This document shows positions 32,271 to 43,241 of a DNA stretch of 64,000 nt, one piece after another. The notes under the pieces were generated by a model. It made no database searches. It was not told the DNA's origin and saw only the letters and a list, made by a program, of their open reading frames with translations. The stretch is taken from assembly GCA_029204225.1 (NCBI GenBank), contig MU832073.1, forward strand, positions 1 to 64,000, written 5' to 3'. This DNA comes from Diphasiastrum complanatum (Eukaryota > Streptophyta > Lycopodiopsida > Lycopodiales > Lycopodiaceae). Position 1 is the first letter of the stretch. The number at the start of each line of letters is the position of its first letter. The translations under genes and the position numbers were made by a program.

Positions 32271-34940
32271 GACGTAACATAGGTACAATATGTCTATTTT
32301 TGTTAGAATGACTTCTAAAATTTAAAAGATAGTTTATGCTTTGATTTATTTTTTCACACCAAAAAATGGATAATAATGAGTTGAAATTAATCATCAAACC
32401 TTTAGTGGTATGTTATGGGAGTGTAATGCACAATTTCAATATTATGTTTGTTTGTATACTTGCAATCTACAACTGATAACAATAGTTTGTAGGCTTGGCG
32501 CTTTCCACATATTTACAATGCCCATCGATTCAAGGTATTGCCTTTTGCTGTAAAACCAAGAAATGCTAGTCACGGTATCAAATTACTTGTTGAGTCATCA
32601 TACTTAGTGCTTCTAAAATGTGATGGTTATTTTCCTACCATGAACCAACACATCCAAACTAAGATTCTCCATGTATCATTATTTTTGTAATCTTTTTTTG
32701 AAGGAATAGATTGAACACTTTTTACAGATCCCCTGCTCCAGAGGATCTATTGGCTAATTCTTTACTTCTTCAGAACTGTTTCTGCCTGTTACCAAGCTTC
32801 ATGGCATTCATTAGATGTGTTCTTGATATTACAATGCCCCAACCAGGCAGAATGGACGGATTGACGTTGTAGTATAATGTCCTGCCTGTAAAAGGACAAC
32901 TCATGGTCGTTCTCTCTTGAAAGCACTCACATTCAAACAAAGATGCAAGCCATGAACATTCATTTACAGATCAGCATATAGCCCAAATGAACATTCAATA
33001 GTTTCTACAGCTACCTACTCTAAAAATGAACTGAAATCAGATCCTAAGCACTACTATATTTGCATAAATTGACAAAACAAGAAACAAGAACTAATCTACA
33101 ACATTTTAGAGGTCCAAGAATCAAGAAACCAACCAGTCTTTGATTCTTGGACATCCCAAGAACATCAAGACTAGAGTGTTGGAGGATATGCAAGATTTAC
33201 GCCACATTTCTAGCCTATTTAGTGTACTTGAATGCTGATTCCTACATTAATCCACAAACAAGAAATGAAAACTAATCCACAACTAGGAAAGCAAGAAAAC
33301 TAATCCACTCTAAGTCCACAACCACACACAATACGAATGGAAGGGCATGATCATAGGGGCATCACTCAAGAAAACCATCATGATCAAGGAGCTTAGTGTA
33401 GCATCAAACTCATGGAAAATCTTCTTATTAAACATGGAGTAGATACAATGCAACAAGCTCCTCTTCACAGGGAGGGAGTCTCTTAAATAAGCAAGAGAGC
33501 TCCTTAGGTGGCATCCTAGTGGAATTTCCATAATTCACAAATTACAAGTGGAATAATGCTCTTCACTAGAGGTCACCATCAAAAGGTGGCTCAGTCTACT
33601 TTCTTTAAGAGAGGTCTACTTGCATATATTACATTTGCCTAGAAATACTAGTTCCTACATGGTCATTCCATCTTTCGGGATTCACCATGAGGTTTACACA
33701 ATTCTTGCTTGCCATTACTACTAGTATTCCTCGGCTCTCATACTCGGCTCTTAGTCTTCGTTAGTTTCGTCTTCTCAGAGTCCTCCTCGGTCTAAGGTGA
33801 GAGGTGCTCTTGAGTTGCTCTGTACGAGTATCTTGGGGATTCGTCAGAATCAGCCAACAAACACTTTGGCCAACATTCATTGTGCTTGGAAATTCAATTT
33901 AGAAGTTGAGCTTGGAAGATTGACTAGGATGCGAGTTTAGAAGGGGGCCTTGTTTAGTGGTCCCTTCTCAAGCTTGTCAAAGAAAAGAAAAGAAAAGAAT
34001 CAACTATACAATGCTTTGTAGGGTCAATCGATGTTGGGTTTATACCGCTCTCCATAGGTTGGTCATGTTCTCCAGCATCAATCTAAGGCTTTAGGGTAGT
34101 CAACGGTTTCCAACTACGGACAATTCCTGCAAAGCCCATACTAGCACCATTTCTACATACAAGCCCATACCATTGGTCAAGGTCTTTGGAACCAAATTGG
34201 CCCGAGTTTGTGAATTTGCCAAAAAGCCAATAGATGGCCAACAATGGAAGACATTTCAAAGTTTCAAATGAAATAAGCACCAAGAAAGCACACACAAAGA
34301 GAGGCTTGAAGAAAGATAAGAGGCACATCACACAAGGAGACGATCAATTATCAAAGCTCTATCAACATATTCCATGCATAGAATTTTGGTTGTCATGTGA
34401 ATTTTGATCTTAATATTAGTATTTCCAACAACTTGGATGCTAAGTGGGATAGGATCTTAAACCTGTCTCCATGATTAACTTTTCAAAAGTTTTGCAATTG
34501 GCAATTATGACACATGGCTAACATCCAAGCGAGCGGGCATAATTCATAAACCAACATTAAGTGCCATCTCTCTTAATGTCCATGCATGGCAATGACTCCT
34601 GCCCAAAAGGACATACAACAAGGTCTTCACCAACATGATGCTTTTTTGTTATATGATATGAGCTATATTGGCCTAGGTGTAAGCCCAGGTGTGACCACAG
34701 AATCAAACCTTGGCAACTAGACCCAACTGAGTCACATTACAAAACCACATCTCGAAAATATGCCACCCGATTGGGGAATGGTAATTTTCAAGAAGCCAGG
34801 TATTTCACATGACAAGATGTAATCTTTTTGGCCATTCTTTGAAAAACATAGGGCTCCTTGAAGGACATCAATCTTTGCACGTAACAAGCTCATGAACAAT
34901 ATTGTTTGTGTTATTGTCATTAAACTCTAAATTCAGTATA
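32271..34940. other. Intergenic, nothing recognised
   Basis: No reading frame over about 80 codons looks like protein. No RNA gene, LTR or primer site was seen. A short AAAAG repeat lies near 33981-33996. Confidence 0.4.
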
Positions 34941-35788
34941 TTGTGGGTGGCGGGACCCGGTTTCAGGGTGGTGGCGTCAAGGCTGTAGTGGAGTCTGTGG
35001 AATTCCTACTGGACCACCAACGCAAAATGGATGGGTGGGGGAAGCTTGAAGGAAGCCAGGAAGATCTCAGACGGACAGACACACACACACACACCAGCAA
35101 GTATGATGAGTCCTGGCGTACCATCGGAATTTGGCAGCCATTAAATGGTTACCCACTTCAGTCACCAAGTTTCTACTTTCCACCCAACCCCAACTGAAAA
35201 GTAGGAATTTCATTCATTTCAGCAAGAAAATTATGAGAGCAGGCAGAGAGTGCCAGGGAGCAAGGAGCTACCCAGGGCAGGGCTGGTCCACACTAAACTG
35301 GGAAACTGGAATCACCTCTAATCACGCCACTTCATCCCTCCCTCCGCTAACCTACACAAAACCAACCAACCACCATCAGGATCACACTAATTGGAGATTA
35401 GCTCTGATTTGCCTCCTCTAATCTACTCACTAAATCTCTCCTATAATGTGCTCATTAGCTCGGATCATGCCACTTAACTCTGGTGCGTATTATTTAACTG
35501 CGGTGATACTATTGAATAGATAATAATAATAATAATATGAGGAGCTGGGTGATTAAGAGGGGATTGTTTGTAAGTGGGATTTCCCTCCACAGTGGCTCTG
35601 AGAGTTCTCTTTTTCTGTGTTGCGCTGAGCTTTCTTTTTGTGTGCATGTCAGTCTGATCGATCACATTACTCGATCGCGCTCTTCTCTCGGCAAGATCGG
35701 ATTTTAAGGAATTGTGCTCGCTGGGAAGGCGCATCTGCAGGTGGGTTTTGCACGGGAGCTTGTGTCTTGGCGTGAGTGTGAGAAATTG
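34941..35788 (+). promoter_or_regulatory. Upstream region and 5' UTR of the LTPG gene
   Basis: GC is higher than in the surrounding DNA from about 34945. It includes a CACACA run (35081-35094) and an ATA/AAT repeat (35519-35538). A clear TATA box at the right distance is not evident. The last ~100 bp before the start codon are probably transcribed, as judged from position only. Confidence 0.35.
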
Positions 35789-36915
35789 ATGCAGGCAGCC
35801 AAGGCGGGGTCGAGGAAAATGGAAAGAATGGTCCTGGGAGTGGTATTGATAGGGGCGTGGTGCATGATGTCTAGTGCAGCTCCCACCCCAGCTCCGGCTC
35901 CGGCTCCCCAGCTGGATTGTAGCTCTGAGGTTACTCTGCTTGTTCCATGCCTTGGGTATGTACAGGGGTCAGACAAGAATCCATCTAGTGACTGCTGCAA
36001 AGGCCTCACTTCAGTGGTGGATACCAGCCCCGTGTGTTTGTGTCAACTAATAAATAGTGGTGCTGGCGCTGACTCTGGAATTAATTCTACTCTTGCTCTT
36101 CAGCTCCCATCCAAATGCAACCTCACGAATCTAGATCCGAGTCAGTGCAGCGGTAAGATCACTCATCTCTGGTCTTTAAACTATTCATTTGTTCATCCCT
36201 TTTCTGTTTGATTATAAGCTGGGTGGCATCAATGGTTGGAAGGTTCATATTTTGTTTGATTTAAGCTCTGGGTGAATACTGGTTGAAAGGTCTGCGCTGC
36301 TTGTAGATTTGGCTGTTTGTTCTGCTTGGAATGAGCAAAGCTTTTTCTGCCACAAAATAAATAAGTGCAATGAATAAAGGTTTTCCTGCTACAGAATGAA
36401 TCAATGCTTTTGTGAGATGTGCTATGCCATTGAAGTTGTACTTGGCTTTTGTTTTCATAACTGTAGTACTCTTGTGTTTTGCAGCTTTGTTACCTGGCAC
36501 TCCACCCCCTGCTCCATCCCCTGCTCCAGCTTTTACAAATGGTAACCAAAAATTTGCTCATTACTATCCCATCTTTACAGCTTGCTTCTCTTCTCAGTTG
36601 CAGTATTTTGTGTAAGGATCTTGCCTTTGTTGCTGTTTAAGCCTGGTGGGTTCCTCTTTGATTAAGTTATACTTGATAGCCCGTTACTGAATGTAAAGTT
36701 CTTCCTTTCGGCTTTCAGGAGTTCCATCCCCTTCTCCTGGATTCTACGGACCAGGTCCTTCAGCAGGTGGTCCAGTTTCTGGTGGCAGCTCAGGTGGAAC
36801 CTTTGGATTTGGGCCTCCGAGTTCTAGCCCAACACCAACGTCCAGCTCGACTATTACAATGTCACCAATCATCTGGATCTACATATCAGTGGCAGGATTC
36901 TGTACATTTTTCTGA
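35789..36915 (+). CDS. GPI-anchored non-specific lipid-transfer protein (LTPG/xylogen type)
   Basis: Three exons, 35789-36152, 36485-36541 and 36719-36915, splice in phase at GT/AG into 205 residues. After a signal peptide (VLGVVLIGAWCMMSSA) and a short Ala-Pro repeat comes an eight-cysteine domain spaced C-x9-C-x14-CC-x12-C-x-C-x24-C-x9-C. This is the prolamin/2S fold that binds lipids in a tunnel, with possible N-glycosylation at NST and NLT. Then follow a Pro/Ser/Gly-rich linker and a hydrophobic end (SPIIWIYISVAGFCTFF) typical of a GPI-attachment signal. Likely on the outer face of the plasma membrane or in the apoplast, in lipid or cuticle/wall assembly (family knowledge). Start could also be Met at 35819, which still keeps the signal. 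Intact, no frameshift. Confidence 0.88.
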
Positions 36916-38780
36916 ATGATGGGAAGCTTTTAGAGATTACACTCACTTTGTTCCAGTCAATTTCAAAGTATGTGATTCAATACATTAGTACTCAGTGCAG
37001 GCTTCAGTTTTGGCTAGATTATTTTGTATAGTTTAGATCATTATGGGTATAAACTTCACTTTATCTGAATCTTAGGCGTTGGTGTGATAGTGAGTTTTTT
37101 CTTCAAGCAACTTCAAATTACTGCTCATACAAAGAGGAATCAATACTTTTTTGATCCTTAATTGATACTTCTATCCTATAAAAGGTGCACTTTGACTATT
37201 GTTTTTTGGCTAAGAGGTTCACTATGAGCCTCAGTGGCATTCAGTGTGATATCTTACGTCTAGATATGTGGAGTATTCAGTGTCTTAGCATTCTTAGTAC
37301 CTAATATTTCTGTTGAGCTGCAAGACCGACCTTTTTGCTGGTTGATTTTATCCCTTCTCTTTCATGTTTTAAATTCTGGAAATTGTTTTATTGAGAGGAT
37401 ACTGATCAAGCTTTCATATCTACTCTAAGCTACTTGCATACACCAATCCCTCTAAAGCAATAAACATGTCTCCTACAGTTTAAACGGCTCTTGTATTTAA
37501 GCATTGCCCAGTTTGAATATTTTTCAAGAAATGGGTCTTTGAATGATTCCTTGCAAAATAGTAGTGGTTGGGTCTTAAATAGAAACATCCATTGAGCTTA
37601 AGCATCGACTTAGTTGGGTCAGCCTACAAATTAGTTGGGTCAGCCTACAAACTACCTTTCATAATTTTTGAACTACAAGAAGGAACATAAATTTAATTGT
37701 TGAGGCTAACTATTGTCATGTCCCTAGTTCTTGAATTGTGAAATTGATTATGAATTTAATGGTTTCTTTTTTTGTTAATAGCCTTTCCCGTTCAATTTTG
37801 ATTCTTGGTAAGTATCATGCAAGAACATGCAATGCAAGAAAGATGATAAAAAACTTTGTATCATATTTTGCCAATCTCTTGCAAATTTGAGCACTCAATT
37901 AAACAATTATTAATGATAATTAATTTCTTAATTGAGTATCTTTAGAAGTTCATAGGTCCAAGCTTGTGGGGCAATGGTTCATGAATTGAGTCATTCATTA
38001 CAGCTCAAAACATGTTGCAAAAGACTAAAGAGGAGAAAAATGTTGGAAGTAGGAATAGTATCACAACCTAGGGAGTGTTACATAAATATTATATACATCT
38101 ACTAAATATAAATTTCAAATTTTATTTGGCTCAAAAATAGATATTAACTTTAATAAATGAAAATGGATTCCTGTTTAGACTCACAAAAAGTGTCCACTTC
38201 AATAAAAGTTTGATTTTGAGGCAAAACACACAGTTTGGCTTGAATATCAATATAATCATTGCATGGACAAAATCAACTCTAGTCTAATATTATCAAGGTA
38301 AGGTGTCCACTTCTTAATCCTACTACCACAAACATACTAGCTAGGTCAGCTCCTTCATACCTAGATTGATACCCTAATTGATACATCCGGACACACATGT
38401 ACTTGGCCAAAACTAGGTTTTTCCAATAAATTACTCCATGTGTAGTCTCTATTGCTTTTCTTTCAATTTTTTAAAATTTTGGGCACACGTGTCATATTTC
38501 CTAGACTAAATGCATACCTAAGTTTTTTGTAATGACACACCACATTACTAGTTTGTGGATTCCTCTTTGTAAATTGTTGTCAATAATGCTTTACTTTCGA
38601 CATGAATTTGAAAAGTTAGTAATTCTAAATCTCAATCACAAATAGAACCCCAATAAGTACACAATTGACAAAAGAAACATTTTCATGTTTAAAAAATGCA
38701 ATGGTAACTAGGACTCACAAAATTCTTTGCAATAAATCAATTTTCTATCCAATAAATTATAATTACCTACATTCAATGAA
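36916..38780. other. LTPG 3' flank and intergenic DNA
   Basis: No second gene. A 21-bp unit, TTAGTTGGGTCAGCCTACAAA, occurs twice in tandem at about 37610-37651. No clear AATAAA lies close to the LTPG stop. Confidence 0.4.
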
Positions 38781-39200
38781 AACTAAAGGCTACATTGCAC
38801 ATAGCTACACTTGCACTTGAAACACTCTACATCAGACAAATCAGTCGCATTATATTCGAAGAAGAAGCAACACTCAAAGAAGGGTGATATCAATACCTCT
38901 TCAAAATTTGATACTACACAATCATCACAGTAGGAAAACTCAAACATTAACATGCCAAAGTCTTCTACAAGTATTGCAAGAAGAAAGGACATGACATAAT
39001 GGACTGCGTAATTGTTGAGGCCAAGAACCAACAGCTTCATACTACAGTCACTAATGCTCTGAAGACAAATTGAACCCAAACATTAGAGGAGTTTCAAACT
39101 AGAAAAGGACCCTATAAGAAATGCCACATAGGATGAGAAAAAATGTCTAAATGAATAAAACAATATTGTTTATTTGCCTGCCACACCACTCCCAATGTTA
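38781..39200 (+). pseudogene. Copia-type gag relic (CoD)
   Basis: On the plus strand a frame with stops carries HAKVFYKYCKKKGHDIMDC (38950-39007), a zinc knuckle with its first Cys replaced by Tyr, followed by VIVEAKNQQLH and, further on, RKGPYKKCHIG. This resembles the C-terminus of Ty1/copia gag. The antisense open frame is a shadow. Confidence 0.5.
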
Positions 39201-39239
39201 TAACCAGCTCGTCTTTAGTTATGGTTAAGCAAACCAACT

Positions 39240-39540
39240 GTTGTTATGGTTGCGTTTTGTTTAATCACAGTTTAACAAATATGATTTTGAATGTATATTC
39301 TCTCTTGACATTTGAAATCAAAATATGAGCGCCATCTTGTGGTGGAAATCAAAGTATGAGCGCCATCGCCATATTTGAATATGGAGGGGATCACCATTAC
39401 AGAAGCTTTCATAAAAAATTGGTTATCTTGCATTTTGTCTAACCACAATTTAACAAATATGATTTTGAATGTATATCCCCTCTTGACATTTGAAATCAAA
39501 ATATGAGTGCCATCTCCATATGGAGGGGATTGTTGGATTA
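39240..39540 (+). repeat. Tandem ~180-bp duplication at a Copia 3' end
   Basis: Two copies of a block from TTTAACAAATATGATTTTGAATG through GACATTTGAAATCAAAATATGAG (starts near 39268 and 39449). The second leads into GGAGGGGAT at 39522-39530 and TGTTGGATTATTC, which looks like a polypurine tract followed by an LTR start. Element assignment is inferred from this arrangement. Confidence 0.5.
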
Positions 39541-40494
39541 TTCTCCTAATGATTGACTAATTTTTTTTAATCTTCATCCACTAAATTACCCAGCTCTGCA
39601 GCTTTATGCATGTTTCTACACAGTCTGCAAAAGTACACAAAAATCGATCACACGTGGATTTCACAAGTAAATTTCCAAGAAGTCTAACTGGACGGATGCC
39701 AGCTCACTACGGCCAACTGGCCATTAGGATCTACGACCTAATCAACTGTCCTATTGGATGCCCATTTGCTCAATATGAGCATGAACAACACAAGTAATCA
39801 AGTCAAGTTTGTGGACAACAATACCCATACGGGGTCTATGCGATAATAGATGCGTATTCAAAACTGACATACTTCTCTAACTACCTCAATTGCTAAATCT
39901 CCGGTGCGAACAATCTTATGGTCATCCATCCTTCTATGCGTAGAACTGGCAATATCTAAGAGGTGCATCCATTCATGATATCGACGTAAGATTTTGGTAG
40001 ATCTGAGTATGATGCCTTTGGTATAGGTATACTCAACTCTAGCTAGACATTCATCCATAGTGGTGTACATTCTTGCCTGAGGTTGGCATGATATTCATCA
40101 TTCAATTGGTGATTTTTTGTGTGTCACGACTAAATTTTTCCTGTCCAACAAGGTTCTAGTGAATGATATGTGTCCTAGGATCTCTGTCTTAATGAGCACT
40201 GGTGTTACCCTTTTGCGTGATTGGTGAGGTGTCTACATGCTTAGATCATTCAGCTATTTTCAACTTCTCTCCTTATCCCCAACATATCCCAACCCAACAT
40301 GACTCATATTATCGTTTTAATTTTTCCTCTATAGTATGGTTGAGTAGGACATCTTGCTTAGGACCATGAGGGATTTTGATGCTTGAAGTGTAATATTCAC
40401 AATCTTATCGATGGTGATTTCATAGATTAAGCCATATTGCATGGGGCAGCCAACATAAAGATTTTGTTATTTATTTTCGAAATAGGCTCATAAA
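39541..40494. other. Left flank of GyB, nothing firmly recognised
   Basis: May begin with the Copia LTR that starts near 39530. Its end is not definable. A minus-strand open frame at 39858-40070 shows no known motif. Confidence 0.3.
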
Positions 40495-40499
40495 CAAGT
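40495..40499. repeat. Target-site duplication CAAGT, left
   Basis: CAAGT precedes the GyB LTR and is repeated at 46803-46807 after the other LTR. Confidence 0.94.
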
Positions 40500-40857
40500 T
40501 GTAATAGATCCTAACACCACAGTAGGGCAAACACTAACTGATCCACCCAACCTTGCCTACTCCCTGATATAGAGTAAGCCCCTCCTAGCCCAGTGTGAGG
40601 ACTGGTAGCATGCAACTGCCAAGTGTCGGCCACGTGGCACTGACGTGGTCGACTGCACGTCGGGACCCAACTGGGGGCCCTATCCTGCTGACAGGGTCCC
40701 TAGGCTGTGTTAGGCCCGCCATGGCTATGGACCGTGCTGGGGCACACTACTCACACTGTCTTGCCCTGTTGGTCATGTACGCTGGACACGACCCTGACTG
40801 TGGTATCTGACCTATCTGTGTTCTCTAGGGTTCGGCACTGGTTACGAGCTCGTAACA
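40500..40857 (-). repeat. 3' LTR of GyB
   Basis: The same layout as the GyA LTR, with G-box, TGACGTGG site, TATA-like box and the GTTACGAGCTCGTAAC palindrome at the start of the LTR in element orientation. Confidence 0.95.
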
Positions 40858-40868
40858 CTCCCTCCCCC

Positions 40869-42419
40869 TTAAGAATCGTCTTGGTCCTCTAAGACAAAGT
40901 TTGGAAAAATCTTGCGAAGGACGCTGCCTCTTTCCCAAGTGGCATTCTCAACAGGCTGATCATTCCACTTAACCAGATATTCTCGGTATAGAGTATGACG
41001 AGTCTGCGTCTCTCTACTATCAAGAATTTCCTCTGGTTCATGTGGAGGTTGTTGAGGATCCAATGGGAGAACTAGAACACTGTACCCTACCAGATTGTCT
41101 GATCTGGTTAAGGCTTTTCGTAACTGACTTACATGAAAGACTGGAAAAACCTTACTGCTGTGTGGGAGTTCTAGTTCATAGGTGACCTCGCCTAGTCTCC
41201 TACTGATGGTAAAGGGACCACAATACCTTGGAGACAACTTAGCACACACTCCTGATTTGAGGGTTTTAGAATCAACTGGGACTCTCAAGTAGACTTTCTC
41301 ACCAGTGGAGAACTGCACATCCCGTCTGTGTGGATCTGCATAATGCCTGGCTCGATCCTGGGACTGCCTAATGCTATGCTTAGCATGTTCTATCATCTGG
41401 TTTAGGTCCTCTAAAAAGTTTTTGGCTGCTTCAACTTTTTCTTGTTTAAACCCTACAGTTCTGGGTGAGCGTGGCTGAAAACCGTACATCAACATAAATG
41501 GGTTGTATCCCGTAGCTGAATGTTTGGTACTGTTGTAAGCAAACTCTAATATCGAGAGATACTCCTCCCAATCAGTCTGCTTTTTGCTGACGTATGCACG
41601 AAGCATATCCTCCAGCACCTGATTTACCCTCTCTGTTTGATCGTCCGTCTGTGGATGGTCGGTGGTACTCATATTAAGTTTAGTATGGAGATGATGGAAT
41701 ACTGCCTTCCAAAAATTTCCAGTAAACTTACTGTCCCGGTCGCTGACTATGCCGGAAGGTAGACCGTACAATTTAAATAGCCCGTCTACAAACAACCTCG
41801 CTAACTTTGGAGCTCTAACGGTTGTTTTGGTCGGAATAAAATGAGCCATTTTGGTCAGACGGTCAACTGTGACCCATATAGCGTCATTACCCTTTTGGAT
41901 TTTAGGCAGGCCTACTATAAAATCCATGGAGATACTCTCCCATTTACCAGCTGGTATTTCTAAGGGATGCAACAACCCTCCTGCCTTTAAACGCTCTGCT
42001 TTATTTACTTGACATTTCTGGCAACTGGTTACATATTGGTGGACGTCCTTTTTCATACTGGGCCAGAAAAATTGCCTACGAAGAAGCTCATAGGTCTTCT
42101 GTATGCCTGGGTGTCCCGCGCTAGGATTGTCATGACATTCATATAGGACCTGCTGCCTATAATCCTCTGAATTTGGGACACATACTCTATCTCTATAGAG
42201 CAAGTACTCATCCTGAATGGAATACCATTTCCATTTGAATCCTTGAGTCAACTGACCCTCAACCACTGGGGTTTGCTTGGGTGATACAGGCTCAGAATCC
42301 TCAACGTCATCTGATGACGTATACTCGGACTCATCATCATCCTCAACAGAAGCTGCCGTATTCTTGGATGAACTGGCACCAGCCCCGGGAACTAGTTCTG
42401 GAGTCTGTAACTGTCTGTT
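40869..42419 (-). pseudogene. GyB integrase and chromodomain
   Basis: Open from the TAG at 42420 to the natural end. It starts with the acidic spacer between RNase H and integrase, then the HHCC finger ([13 protein letters not shown] to [12 protein letters not shown]), the DDE core (SMDFIVGLPK, VSDRDSKFTGNFW, and HPQTDDQTERVNQ with Asp in place of the Gly seen in GyA and Gy2), GPY/F (LSPRYCGPFTISRR), and the tail YREYLVKWNDQPVENATWE. Chromodomain-like tails are thought to steer integration to particular chromatin. The frame is uninterrupted here and would be functional except for upstream stops. Confidence 0.9.
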
Positions 42420-43241
42420 CTAGACTGAGTTCCAGATAATAGAGAAGAATGCATCATGCTGGCATTTCCCTCTCAAGGACTCGAGTAACTCATTACGAAT
42501 CTGAGTAAAACTCAGCTCGTTTATCATAGGCATTCTGCTAAGGGCATCTGCTACTGTATTGAATTTTCCACGCCTATATCTGATAGACATGTCAAACTCT
42601 TGCATCAACTCTGCCCAACGAGCTTTCCGACCTCTAAGCTCAGGTTGATTGCAAAGGTATCTGAGACTCTCATGGTCTGTCAGGACCTCAAAGTTGGCAC
42701 CATACAAATAATGCCTCCAAGTCTCAAGGGCATGGACTATAGAAAAGAGTTCCTTTTCATAGGCACTATACCTAGTCCTTGCTGGCTCGAGTTTTTTACT
42801 CTCGAACGCAACTGGTCGTCCACCCTGAGTTAGCACAACACCTACTGCAAAGTCGCTAGCATCTGTTTCGACCACAAATGGCTGATTGGGGTCGACGACC
42901 TTTAAAACTGGTGCTGTAGCTAAGGCTGTTTTGAGAGCATCAAAGCTCTCCTGTTGTGCGGACTCCCAAATGAACTCCTTTCCCTTCCCCTTAAGGAGAT
43001 TTGTCATAGGGACTGCTATCTGAGCATATTCCTTGACAAATCGTCTGTAATATCCCGCCAGACCAAGAAAGATTTGAAGTTCCAAAATATTTTGAGGTCT
43101 CAGCCAACTGAGTATGGCTTTAACCTTATTTGGGTCCATCTTAATCCCATCTGAAGAGATAATGTGACCCAAATATGCTACTTCTTCAACGAAGAATTCA
43201 CACTTGGATTGTTTAGCATAAAACTTATGCTTTCTGAGCAG
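42420..43241 (-). pseudogene. GyB RT thumb and RNase H, between two stops
   Basis: Bounded by TGA at 43242-43244 and TAG at 42420-42422. It contains the end of RT ([26 protein letters not shown]), then RNase H with [30 protein letters not shown] and [11 protein letters not shown], then ADALSRM. GyA has CGA and CAG at the two stop positions, so both stops arose by single C-to-T changes. Confidence 0.92.

Noticed and set aside
38783-39079. 98-codon minus-strand Cys/Phe-rich frame
   Set aside because: The opposite strand reads as a Copia zinc knuckle, so this is the antisense shadow.
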